Position numbers and translations under genes: made by a program. The notes beneath the pieces are model-generated. The model searched no databases and was not told the DNA's origin. It worked only from the letters and a program-made list of their open reading frames with translations. A DNA stretch of 25,803 nt from an uncultured Lachnospiraceae bacterium (GTDB taxonomy: Bacteria > Bacillota > Clostridia > Lachnospirales > Lachnospiraceae), in contig CAJUJG010000052.1 in NCBI GenBank assembly GCA_910586715.1, positions 1 through 25,803 on the forward strand. The letters run 5' to 3'. How positions within the stretch are numbered: the first letter of the stretch is position 1; every line of letters starts with the position of its first letter. Below are positions 1 to 7,083 of this stretch, piece by piece.

Positions 1-53
1 ATAATTAGTACATACGATTGACGGTTCTGTGGATAGAACTGCGGAAACTCAAG

Positions 54-82
54 TTGTATCCCCTTCCATAAGAAGGTATACT
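54..82 (+). promoter_or_regulatory. Possible dyad-containing promoter of the DUF6323 operon
   Basis: A good -10 box (TATACT, 77-82) lies 17 bases after a poor -35 (TTGTAT, 54-59). The spacer and its edges carry an imperfect inverted repeat: left arm GTATCCCCTTC from about 56, right arm GAAGGTATAC ending at 81. A dyad placed between -35 and -10 is the arrangement used by MerR-family activators, and the weak -35 would fit an activated promoter. No regulator gene is visible in the window; it could lie just upstream. The MerR link is inference. Confidence 0.4.
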
Positions 83-108
83 AACAATTCTAAGGGAGGG
101 ATGTGCGT

Positions 109-642
109 ATGGAAAAAAACTGGTTAGAGCTTATGAGTAACCGCGCGTGGTTGAAAGAGGTTCGGGAAACCAACCAATACACGCAGCAGTTTGGGCTTGT
201 TCTGTCCGAAGAGGATACGCAGCTGTTGCTTGCCGAAAAGAATGCCATACTGAAAACACAGCGCAGGGTTGAGTTCGGGCAGGGGATTTTGCCGCAGATT
301 ATTTATGTGTTTTGTGATTCGGCGTTTATCTCGCAGGGGGATTACGTGGATACGCTGAATCGGCTTCAGGAGATTTTTTATCTGTATAAGAATGAAATGC
401 AGGACGAAATCACGGACGAGGAGCTTTTAAACTTTATGAAGGAGCAGTTTGAAACGGTGTGTTACGGGGATTTGAATTACCTTGAGAGCACCTGTTTGGA
501 TATTTTTGCGCAGGCGGTCAGGGCTGGCTACAGAGGGTATCAGGAAACGCAGGGAAAGGGGGAATTTGGAAAACTGGACATTGTTGAGCGGTGGGACAAG
601 GAGTTGTATTTGGAGGCATTGCGGGAACTTTGCTGGCGGTAG
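109..642 (+). CDS. DUF6323 family protein
   Basis: A 177-residue soluble protein of unknown function. It resembles the DUF6323 family: the recognisable core is roughly residues 25-85, with a V-E-F-G-x-G-I-L motif followed by an F-C-D-S segment and an F-Y-x-Y-K-N-E segment. I see no signal peptide or membrane segment. I start it at ATG 109 because GGGAGG (94-99) sits 9 bases upstream; an in-frame GTG at 103 would be too close to that site. It is followed after 42 bases by a DUF6179 protein, a pairing I recall from other Clostridia, so the two probably form one operon and may act together. No biochemical role can be read from the sequence. Confidence 0.8.
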   Translation: MEKNWLELMSNRAWLKEVRETNQYTQQFGLVLSEEDTQLLLAEKNAILKTQRRVEFGQGILPQIIYVFCDSAFISQGDYVDTLNRLQEIFYLYKNEMQDEITDEELLNFMKEQFETVCYGDLNYLESTCLDIFAQAVRAGYRGYQETQGKGEFGKLDIVERWDKELYLEALRELCWR

Positions 643-684
643 AAAAGACGGTTGCTGCAGGTTTTATAACGAATGGAGGATTTT

Positions 685-1521
685 ATGGATTATGAAATGG
701 AAGAACTGTTCCCGATTGTTTCCAGGTTGTCAAAGAAATATACACATAATGAGAGCACATCCGTGACGTATGAACGGGCGCAGGAACTGCTTGCGGCTGT
801 TTTATACTGCTTGGAGGAGTGTTATCAGGAGCAGGGAGTGGTACCTGTACGAAAAGCGATGTCCGCAGAAGAGCAGTATCAGGCTGGGGTAAGGCTTTTG
901 ACGCAAAAGGTGACGGAGATTGCAAGCATATTTAATGTGTTATCGGAACGGTTTGAGTATTTTGGCGTTTGCTGTCTGCATGACACGGTACAAAAAGGGA
1001 TTCCCAAGTTTTTGGAGCGGTACGATGTCCAATTTTGTCCGCAGGATACAATTTTGACGTTGGATTATCCCGTGCTTACGGATTGGAGCAGGTATACGGG
1101 GGCGGATGCCGTTTATGTGTATCTTTGTGCGATACAAAAAGAACAACAGTTCTTGCAAAGATTTGACAGAGAATACGTTCTTTCGGTTTTGCACAAATAC
1201 AATATAGAATACCGGGAGATGTTCGATAATCTGTGCAGCGTTGTGCTTGGAAATACGGTCGGGCATCTTGCGATACAAAAGCCGCTTGGTGCGCAGGGAT
1301 TTCAGGAAGCGGAGTATTTGCGGCTGGCGGAGGTGTTTCGTGGAAAATCAGTGACGGAGATTACGGATATGGTAAGACAGTTTATTCGCGGAATGGTTCG
1401 GCAGCTTTATGAAAATGATATGGAACTGGCAGAGTATTTGTGTAATGACGCGAAAAATTTGGCGGTACGGATTGATACAGCGGTATGTTATGGGCAGTTG
1501 GATAAGATTTTTCTGCTATAG
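685..1521 (+). CDS. DUF6179 domain-containing protein
   Basis: A 278-residue protein that I assign to DUF6179 from its overall character and its position directly after DUF6323. It is mostly helical-looking, with no signal peptide, membrane segment or familiar catalytic motif. The start at ATG 685 is preferred because GGAGG (675-679) lies 5 bases upstream; an in-frame ATG at 673 has no ribosome binding site. No terminator separates it from the preceding gene, and none is obvious in the roughly 25 bases after it before the next promoter begins. Function unknown. The family call rests partly on context. Confidence 0.75.
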   Translation: MDYEMEELFPIVSRLSKKYTHNESTSVTYERAQELLAAVLYCLEECYQEQGVVPVRKAMSAEEQYQAGVRLLTQKVTEIASIFNVLSERFEYFGVCCLHDTVQKGIPKFLERYDVQFCPQDTILTLDYPVLTDWSRYTGADAVYVYLCAIQKEQQFLQRFDREYVLSVLHKYNIEYREMFDNLCSVVLGNTVGHLAIQKPLGAQGFQEAEYLRLAEVFRGKSVTEITDMVRQFIRGMVRQLYENDMELAEYLCNDAKNLAVRIDTAVCYGQLDKIFLL

Positions 1522-1546
1522 CTTTTTGCGTGAAAGGACACGGACC

Positions 1547-1575
1547 TTTACAAGATTGCAGGGGAACGCTATAAT
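1547..1575 (+). promoter_or_regulatory. Strong sigma-A type promoter
   Basis: TTTACA (1547-1552), a 17-base spacer, then a perfect TATAAT (1570-1575). It lies directly before the EamA remnant and probably now drives the alpha/beta hydrolase and acetyltransferase genes. Its -10 box overlaps the only upstream in-frame start-like codon (TTG 1575) of the remnant. Confidence 0.7.
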
Positions 1576-1787
1576 TGTTTCATAAAACAGCTGCGACGGG
1601 AGCCTCGTGGCTGTGTTATTATAAGGCATTGCAGATTGGGGAGGCGTCCAAGGTCGTTCCGGTGGACAAGCTGAGCGTGGTTATTACGATTGTGCTTGCA
1701 TTTGTTTTTCTGCACGAGCGGTTTACAGTAAAATCGGCTATAGGGTGTGTTTTGATTGGTGCGGGAACGTTGGTTATGGTTTTGTAG
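1575..1787 (+). pseudogene. EamA-family transporter, C-terminal remnant
   Basis: The translation matches only the last part of a small EamA/DMT-type transporter: a W-L-C-Y-Y-K-A-L-Q segment, an A-S-K-V-V-P-V-D-K-L motif, a hydrophobic helix, H-E-R-F-T, and a final hydrophobic helix ending in V-M-V-L. Single-domain members are about 140 residues, so roughly the first half is missing. An in-frame TAA (1572-1574) precedes it, and the only upstream start-like codon, TTG 1575, lies inside the -10 box of the promoter, so normal translation is unlikely. I read it as a deletion that left the promoter beside the 3' half of the gene. Confidence 0.75.
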
Positions 1788-1799
1788 GAAGGGATTTTG

Positions 1800-2426
1800 A
1801 TGAAGACGATATTTTTACACGGGTTAGGACAGGACTGCAAGAGTTGGGAGCGGACGGCAGCGGCGATGGGGAACGGGGGTGACGTGTATTGCCCGAGCTT
1901 ACCGGATATGCTTTTGGGAAAAGAGGTCTGTTATGCAAATCTGTATCAGACGTTGGAGGAATATTGTGAACCGTTTAACGAGCCGTTTTGTCTGTGCGGG
2001 CTTTCCTTGGGCGGAATACTTGCCCTTCATTACGCGATTGCCCACAGTGACAGGGTTGCGGCTTTGGTGCTGATTGGCACGCAGTATCAGATGCCAAAAA
2101 GGCTGCTGACACTGCAGAATATCCTTTTTCGCTGTATGCCCAATGCTGCGTTTCAAGGTATGGGATTTGGGAAAGCGGACGTTATAAAGCTTTCCAAGTC
2201 AATGATGCATTTGGATTTTGGGCAGGATTTGCGAAGGGTGCACTGTTGGACGCTTGTGGTCTGCGGAGAGAAGGACAGGGCGAACCGCGCGGCGGCGTTG
2301 AAATTGAAGGAGCGGATTCCGCGGGCGCAGCTTGCAATCCTTCCGCGGGCAGGGCATGAAGTGAATACAGAATGTCCGGAGGCGTTGGGGGATGTATTGC
2401 AGGCGTTTTTGGGGAAGAAAAGTTGA
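1800..2426 (+). CDS. Alpha/beta hydrolase
   Basis: A 208-residue alpha/beta-hydrolase-fold protein. The oxyanion-hole region H-G-L-G is near residues 7-10. The nucleophile elbow G-L-S-L-G puts Ser at about residue 69, the acid is probably Asp159 (in G-E-K-D) and the base His186 (in A-G-H-E), so the triad looks complete. The cap region is short. There is no signal peptide, so it acts in the cytoplasm; the substrate cannot be told. An in-frame TTG at 1797 exists, but ATG 1800 has a GGAAGGG site (1787-1793) at the right distance. It is followed immediately by a GNAT gene, probably cotranscribed. Confidence 0.85.
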   Translation: MKTIFLHGLGQDCKSWERTAAAMGNGGDVYCPSLPDMLLGKEVCYANLYQTLEEYCEPFNEPFCLCGLSLGGILALHYAIAHSDRVAALVLIGTQYQMPKRLLTLQNILFRCMPNAAFQGMGFGKADVIKLSKSMMHLDFGQDLRRVHCWTLVVCGEKDRANRAAALKLKERIPRAQLAILPRAGHEVNTECPEALGDVLQAFLGKKS

Positions 2427-2450
2427 ATGCAGAAAGGAGCAGAAGATTTT

Positions 2451-2960
2451 ATGGAGAACGAGCAATTTTTGTTTCGCACAATCCGGCAGGAGGAGGCGGA
2501 GCAGGCTGCCGACATTGAGCGGATTTGCTTTCCGCCGCATGAGGCGTGCTCTAAAGAGCACATGTTGGCGCGCATCGCAAAAGCCCCGGAGCTGTTTTTG
2601 GTTGCAGTGGATAAAAAAACGGGAAAAATAGCAGGCTTTTTAAACGGGATTGCGACAGACGAGCAGGTTTTCCGAGATGAATTTTTCACGGACGAGGGGT
2701 TACACGTGCCAAATGGCAGCAATATCATGATATTAGGTCTCGATGTCCTTCCGCAGTATAGGCATCAGGGATTGGCAAGGGAAATTGTGCAGCGCTATCT
2801 TTGTATGGAGAAAGAAAAGGGACGCAAGCAGGCGATTCTGACTTGTCTGCCAGATAAGATAGAGATGTATCGGAAAATGGGATTTTCTGACTTAGGACTG
2901 GCGAACTCCACGTGGGGCGGGGAGCAGTGGCATGAGATGTGTTATACGCTAAATTTATAA
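2451..2960 (+). CDS. GNAT family N-acetyltransferase
   Basis: A 169-residue single-domain GNAT acetyltransferase transferring an acetyl group from acetyl-CoA to an unidentified amine. The beta4/motif A segment is G-L-D-V-L-P followed by Y-R-H-Q-G-L-A-R (about 103-110), which supplies the pyrophosphate-binding loop. The N-terminus with I-C-F-P-P and the M-Y-x-K-M-G-F segment near the C-terminus resemble the arylalkylamine-acetyltransferase-like branch. ATG 2451 has AAAGGAG (2433-2439) 11 bases upstream. An alternative ATG at 2427 directly follows the hydrolase stop codon, so coupled initiation there is possible and would add 8 residues. Confidence 0.85.
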   Translation: MENEQFLFRTIRQEEAEQAADIERICFPPHEACSKEHMLARIAKAPELFLVAVDKKTGKIAGFLNGIATDEQVFRDEFFTDEGLHVPNGSNIMILGLDVLPQYRHQGLAREIVQRYLCMEKEKGRKQAILTCLPDKIEMYRKMGFSDLGLANSTWGGEQWHEMCYTLNL

Positions 2961-3015
2961 TTGGAGAAATGCCAGTATCAGGCAATGGATGAAATTTACA
3001 CAGGAGGGAACGGTG

Positions 3016-3525
3016 ATGATGAGGCTAAGACCTTATAAGGCATGTGATGCCAAAACAATTGTTTCGTGGATAAAGGATGAAACGGCGTTTCGCATGTGGA
3101 GTGCGGACCGTTTTGAGCGGTATCCGATGACGCAGGAGGATTTGAACGCGCATTACGACGCATTGGCATATACCGATCATTTTTTTGAAATGACGGCGTA
3201 TGACGAGACGGGAATTGTGGGTCACCTGATTATGCGTTTTACGGACGAGGAGAAAAATGTCCTTCGTTTTGGGTTTGTGATTGTCGATGACACCAAACGG
3301 GGAATAGGATATGGAAAGCAACTGCTGCAATTGGCGATACAGTATGCGTTTTCGTTGTTAAAGGTGGAAACGATAACGCTTGGCGTGTTTGAGAAGAATG
3401 CGTCCGCGTATTATTGTTATAAATCTGTCGGCTTTCGGGAAACGGGGCAGATAGAGGAGTACGTGATTGCGGGGGACGCGTGGAAGTGTGTTGAAATGGA
3501 ACTGCGAAAATCTTGGGTTTGTTAG
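3016..3525 (+). CDS. GNAT family N-acetyltransferase, RimJ/RimL-like
   Basis: A 169-residue acetyltransferase of the RimJ/RimL (Acetyltransf_3) type. It begins with the typical L-R-P-Y strand, has an F-V-I-V strand, and has the acetyl-CoA loop K-R-G-I-G-Y-G-K near residues 94-101, followed by a Y-x-C-Y-K-S-V-G-F segment. The substrate could be a protein N-terminus or a small amine; it cannot be decided here. ATG 3016 (or 3019) is supported by AGGAGGG (3002-3008). An in-frame ATG at 2989 lacks a site. It lies 55 bases after the other GNAT gene, so the two plus the hydrolase may form one unit. Confidence 0.8.
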   Translation: MMRLRPYKACDAKTIVSWIKDETAFRMWSADRFERYPMTQEDLNAHYDALAYTDHFFEMTAYDETGIVGHLIMRFTDEEKNVLRFGFVIVDDTKRGIGYGKQLLQLAIQYAFSLLKVETITLGVFEKNASAYYCYKSVGFRETGQIEEYVIAGDAWKCVEMELRKSWVC

Positions 3526-3528
3526 GAC

Positions 3529-3557
3529 TTTACACTTTTTGCATAATCCGCTATAAT
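3529..3557 (+). promoter_or_regulatory. Strong sigma-A type promoter for the 55-residue gene
   Basis: TTTACA (3529-3534), 17-base spacer, perfect TATAAT (3552-3557). It starts only 3 bases after the stop codon of the acetyltransferase gene and leaves a leader of about 40 bases before ATG 3606. Confidence 0.75.
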
Positions 3558-3605
3558 AAATACAGAAGCACCTAATAGTTACTTCATATAAAAAGTGGTG
3601 ATGAT

Positions 3606-3773
3606 ATGGCACAAGAAGAAATTGTAAATGCAACGATTGATACGTATATGAATTTGCAGCGCATTAAAAAGGCAAACGGCGGACATGACAATGCAGAACT
3701 TGATTATCAGATAAAGGGCGTGATTTCCAAATTGTCCTCAATGGGGGTGAATGTTGAGGATATTACGCTCTAA
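3606..3773 (+). CDS. Small conserved hypothetical protein, 55 residues
   Basis: An open frame of 55 codons encoding a soluble, mixed-charge small protein that begins M-A-Q-E-E-I-V and ends V-E-D-I-T-L. I recall similar 50-60 residue proteins with an A-N-G-G-H-x-N motif in Lachnospiraceae, but no function is known to me. Support: its own near-consensus promoter, a GTGGTGAT sequence before ATG 3606 (a weak ribosome binding site), and a strong terminator 32 bases after the stop. It therefore looks like a complete single-gene transcription unit. No cysteines, signal peptide or membrane segment. Confidence 0.65.
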   Translation: MAQEEIVNATIDTYMNLQRIKKANGGHDNAELDYQIKGVISKLSSMGVNVEDITL

Positions 3774-3804
3774 TACAGGAATTGCAGACAGATATGCAGT
3801 GGAG

Positions 3805-3855
3805 AACCAAAAACAAGTAAGCGTTTTACCTCATGGTAGGACGCTTATTTTGGTT
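3805..3855. terminator. Strong bidirectional hairpin terminator
   Basis: TAAGCGTTTTACC (3818-3830) pairs across loop TCAT with GGTAGGACGCTTA (3835-3847), using two G-U pairs. An outer AACCAAAA (3805-3812) pairs with TTTTGGTT (3848-3855), with a 5-base bulge on the left. The T-rich right side and A-rich left side would allow termination in both directions. Confidence 0.75.
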
Positions 3856-3913
3856 GCATCATACCCAATGAAGCGATACGGAATGTGAAAAAAATAACAA
3901 TAAAATTTTTTTA

Positions 3914-3949
3914 AAACCTGCAACCATTTCATAAAATTTCCTTCATAAT
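3914..3949 (+). promoter_or_regulatory. Possible ECF-type promoter of the sigma factor operon
   Basis: AAAACC followed by TGCAACC (3919-3925) resembles the AAC-containing -35 elements used by ECF sigma factors, upstream of an ECF sigma gene that would be expected to autoregulate. The downstream part lacks the CGTC often seen at ECF -10 sites; it has CATAAT at 3944-3949, so a sigma-A promoter with a poor -35 is an alternative. Confidence 0.3.
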
Positions 3950-3987
3950 AAGTAAGAGACCAAAATACAAACGAGGAGGTAAGGGTA

Positions 3988-4545
3988 TTGGAGGACCAGG
4001 CGATTATCGCGCTTTTTTGGGCGCGCTCCCAACAGGCGATTACGGAAACAGCCGACAAATACGGGAAGAGGCTTCATCAGCTTTCGATGAATATTTTACA
4101 CAATCATGAGGACGCGCAGGAATGCATCAACGACACGTATCATGCCGCATGGAACACGCTCCCGCCTCAAAAGCCGGACTTTTTCTTTGCGTATCTTGCA
4201 AAGTTGGCGCGCAACTTTTCCTTTGATAAATACGACTATAACCATGCAAAAAAGAGAACGGCAACGATTGTTGAACTCAGTCAGGAACTGGAACGCTGCG
4301 TTCCGACATCAAACGAACCGGAGCGCACTTGTGAGAACGCAGAAATCGGGGCGGCTCTCTCTGCATTTTTGCGGGAGCAGCCAAAGCAGATGCGCCGCGT
4401 TTTCGTTCAGAGATACTGGTATGCGCAGAGCATCCGAGCGATTGCAGCGGATTGCGGAATCAGCGAAAGCAAGGTGAAATCAATGCTTTTTCGGATGCGC
4501 GGAAAGTTAAAAATTCATTTGGAAAAGGAGGGGATTACAATATGA
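3988..4545 (+). CDS. ECF-type RNA polymerase sigma factor
   Basis: A 185-residue sigma-70 family protein with only regions 2 and 4, the layout of extracytoplasmic-function sigma factors. Region 2 covers roughly residues 20-90, including H-N-H-E-D-A-Q-E-C-I-N-D-T. Region 4 covers roughly 120-178, with an F-V-Q-R-Y-W segment and the helix-turn-helix I-A-A-D-C-G-I-S-E-S-K-V-K-S-M-L. The start is TTG 3988, chosen because GAGGAGG (3973-3979) lies 8 bases upstream; TTG starts are used elsewhere in this window. The stop overlaps the start of the next gene (ATGA), a coupling typical of a sigma factor and its membrane anti-sigma factor. The inducing signal is unknown. Confidence 0.88.
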   Translation: MEDQAIIALFWARSQQAITETADKYGKRLHQLSMNILHNHEDAQECINDTYHAAWNTLPPQKPDFFFAYLAKLARNFSFDKYDYNHAKKRTATIVELSQELERCVPTSNEPERTCENAEIGAALSAFLREQPKQMRRVFVQRYWYAQSIRAIAADCGISESKVKSMLFRMRGKLKIHLEKEGITI

Positions 4546-5492
4546 AAACATGCAATAGATCTGCACGCAATACACAGGCACGAAAACTGCTTGACGCAAT
4601 GAACTATCTTGATGATGCGCTGATTGAAGAGGCGGCGCCCTGTGAGGATAGCGCTCTGACTGATACGGTGCCTTCCGGCTTTTGGAACAAGCAGCGCAAT
4701 TTCAGAAAAATGACGGCATGTGCGGCAATTCTGTTTATGGCAGTCGTATCCCTATGGGTGTGGAAGAGCGGCATTGCGACACCGAATCGGCATGTTTTGG
4801 ATAACGGACAAAACGCAGGCGGCGCCGATTGGTGCGCACCGGCAGAGTGCGCACAGGAATTTGTGTCAAAAACAGATGCAGTAATGGAAGAAAACGGAAA
4901 TGCCGTTAGTCAGAATGTGCAGCCCCCGGGGGATACGGTAGTTACTGGTATGCTTACGGAGGGAACGGTCATGGAGGCGGATGCGGCGGATGCGGCGATT
5001 GCAGAGGACTTGGCAAAGAACATTGCAGAGGAGTCAAAGGGCAACGCAATGGTACGGCTGATAGAGGAATTTCCGCCAAAGCAGAAACAGGACGGGGAAG
5101 AACAGGACGGCGGCTCCAATACGGAAGCCTGTTATAAAGTGCCTGAAAAGGGCAGCTACTTTTTACTTAACGGCTTGAAAGCGGCAATCGACTATTGGGA
5201 CAATGCAAACAACACGATTGAGCCGGCACAGCCGCAACAGTATCTATATCATGTGGCAATTGACGTATTTGGCGATATTAAACAAAACGGCGAAAACGTT
5301 TATGAGGAGTTGCGGCTTTCCGACGCCGGAAAAGAACTGTTGTATCAGGAATATGAACGTTTGTTTATGGAAGGGTTTCCAGTCAGTCTCTCGGAGGATT
5401 TTCAGCTGACAGGAACGCTCAGCCGTGAAGAAATTGAACAATTTGAGCCATTCGCAGACTACGGGTATACATTCCGGCTTGTGAGTGAGTAG
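4542..5492 (+). CDS. Single-pass membrane protein, probable anti-sigma factor
   Basis: A 316-residue protein with a cytoplasmic N-terminus of about 55 residues, one membrane helix at about 57-74, and an extracellular domain of about 240 residues. The N-terminal segment with M-N-Y-L-D-D-A-L-I-E-E-A resembles the short motif seen in Clostridial proteins encoded after ECF sigma factors. The start ATG 4542 overlaps the sigma factor stop by 4 bases and has AAAAGGAGGGG just upstream. From this position and topology I infer that it holds the sigma factor inactive at the membrane. The outer domain is acidic and not recognised. No zinc-binding anti-sigma motif is visible, so this is not a classical ZAS protein. 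Confidence 0.7.
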   Translation: MKTCNRSARNTQARKLLDAMNYLDDALIEEAAPCEDSALTDTVPSGFWNKQRNFRKMTACAAILFMAVVSLWVWKSGIATPNRHVLDNGQNAGGADWCAPAECAQEFVSKTDAVMEENGNAVSQNVQPPGDTVVTGMLTEGTVMEADAADAAIAEDLAKNIAEESKGNAMVRLIEEFPPKQKQDGEEQDGGSNTEACYKVPEKGSYFLLNGLKAAIDYWDNANNTIEPAQPQQYLYHVAIDVFGDIKQNGENVYEELRLSDAGKELLYQEYERLFMEGFPVSLSEDFQLTGTLSREEIEQFEPFADYGYTFRLVSE

Positions 5493-5610
5493 TGTGAAAT
5501 CAAAGATTTTACATAACGAACGGAGTTCGTATTGCAAATATTGTGCAGAGGCACAAATTCGCGGGAAATTGACAACAAGTCTGTAAAGGAAAAGAAATGG
5601 AGGAATTTAT

Positions 5611-7020
5611 ATGAAAAAGAAGGATTTATTAAAAACAATGTTACTATCGGCGGCGGTGCTTTCGGCTGTCAGTCTTTTGGGAGGATGTGCAAATAACGAC
5701 ACAAGTACGGCGTCGATACAACATCAACAGGAACCGTCAAAAGAAACACAGCCAGTAAATAATACGCAGCCCACCATTCAAACAGCGGTGGAAGAGGAGC
5801 CACTGCCTGACAAAACAGACGCGGAGGCGGACGACGAGGCTGAAATCAGCTATGATATATTAAAGGAATTCAGCTACAAGCTTTTTGCCCAAAACATGGA
5901 GGAGGAGAACCCTGTGCTGTCGCCCGTGTCTGCATACATGGCGTTGTCGATGGCGGGACTGGGAGCCGAGAACAATACAAAGGCGGAATTTGCGTCCGTT
6001 TTCGGTGAGGATGCGGATATGGCAGGGATATGTAATGGCATTATGACGACATACCCGATTTCCACGAAAAACAATACCATTTCGCTTGCAAACTCCGCAT
6101 GGATTTCCGAAAATTATTCCGTATCTGACAATTGGCTGTCCGACATCAATGCGATCATGCACTCGGAGGTCTTTCAAAAAGATTTGACCGCACCTGCCAT
6201 TGTGGACGATATGAACGCGTGGATTTCGGAAAAAACAAACGGTATGATTGAGAAAATGGTAGAAAAGCCTCTAAAGGATTCCACCGGATTGGTTCTCTTT
6301 AATACGGTTTATTTTAAGGTAAAATGGGAGGAGCCGTTTAAGAAATATTCCGTGTATCCCGATCAATTTTTTATGGAAGACGGAAGGGAAATAGAAGCGG
6401 AGCTGATGCACAAGGAAAGCGAGATGGAATATTTTTCAAATGAATTTGCGCAGGGGCTTCTTTTTCCGTACCAGTATGAGGAGGAGAATGCACAGTATGC
6501 CTTTGTAGCGATAAAGCCCATAGATGAAAATATGAATGTACGCGACCTGTACAGTAAGTTGACTCCTTTGGTCACGAAAGAATTATTGGCTGGCAGACAG
6601 ACCGGAACAGTCAACACAAAGCTTCCGAAATTTGAGATAGAATTTGATAAGCAATTAAATGAAAGTCTGATAAATATGGGATTAAAAGATGCCTTTGACT
6701 TTGAAAAAGCGGATTTTTGCGGAATTGGCGCAAATGGTTTGACTGATTTGGACAATAAAAATGGTTTAAATCAATACAATTTATATATTGACCTGGTTCG
6801 TCAAAAAGCAAAAATCATTGTGGATGATGAAGGCACGGAGGCAGCCGCAGTTACAGAGGCAATCATGGAGTGCGGTGCAGCGCTGCCTTCTGAGGAACCA
6901 AAAGAGATTTTTTTTGACAGACCGTTTGTCTATATGATTATGAATATGGAGGATGAAGTTCCGCTGTTTATCGGTATCCTTGACAGTCCGGTGGTTTGCG
7001 CAAAGCAGCCCTGGGAATAA
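5611..7020 (+). CDS. Lipoprotein serpin (serine/cysteine protease inhibitor)
   Basis: A 469-residue serpin with a lipoprotein signal peptide (lipobox L-G-G-C, Cys26), an acidic spacer to about residue 80, then a full serpin domain. The hinge G-T-E-A-A-A-V-T (408-415) has the small residues needed for loop insertion, so it should be inhibitory. The F-D-R-P-F signature is at 435-439. The reactive loop runs E-A-I-M-E-C-G-A-A-L-P-S-E-E; by alignment to alpha-1-antitrypsin it is about 5 residues longer before the signature, so P1 is uncertain, somewhere near Met419-Gly422. It should sit on the outer face of the cell and trap host or competitor proteases. GGAGG before the start and a terminator after it are clear. 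Confidence 0.92.
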   Translation: MKKKDLLKTMLLSAAVLSAVSLLGGCANNDTSTASIQHQQEPSKETQPVNNTQPTIQTAVEEEPLPDKTDAEADDEAEISYDILKEFSYKLFAQNMEEENPVLSPVSAYMALSMAGLGAENNTKAEFASVFGEDADMAGICNGIMTTYPISTKNNTISLANSAWISENYSVSDNWLSDINAIMHSEVFQKDLTAPAIVDDMNAWISEKTNGMIEKMVEKPLKDSTGLVLFNTVYFKVKWEEPFKKYSVYPDQFFMEDGREIEAELMHKESEMEYFSNEFAQGLLFPYQYEEENAQYAFVAIKPIDENMNVRDLYSKLTPLVTKELLAGRQTGTVNTKLPKFEIEFDKQLNESLINMGLKDAFDFEKADFCGIGANGLTDLDNKNGLNQYNLYIDLVRQKAKIIVDDEGTEAAAVTEAIMECGAALPSEEPKEIFFDRPFVYMIMNMEDEVPLFIGILDSPVVCAKQPWE

Positions 7021-7030
7021 TTTGGAAAGC

Positions 7031-7058
7031 AAAACCGCAGCAAATCCGCTGCGGTTTT
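7031..7058. terminator. Bidirectional terminator between convergent genes
   Basis: AAAACCGCAGC (7031-7041), loop AAATCC, GCTGCGGTTTT (7048-7058): an 11-bp perfect stem with A and T tracts on both sides, located between the serpin gene and the convergent minus-strand lipoprotein gene. Confidence 0.9.
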
Positions 7059-7083
7059 TCATACATTATCATAACTGCTTTGT

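Noticed and set aside
2153..2728. A 191-residue minus-strand frame opposite the hydrolase and first acetyltransferase.
   Set aside because: It is antisense to two well-supported genes with complete motifs, and its own translation resembles no protein.
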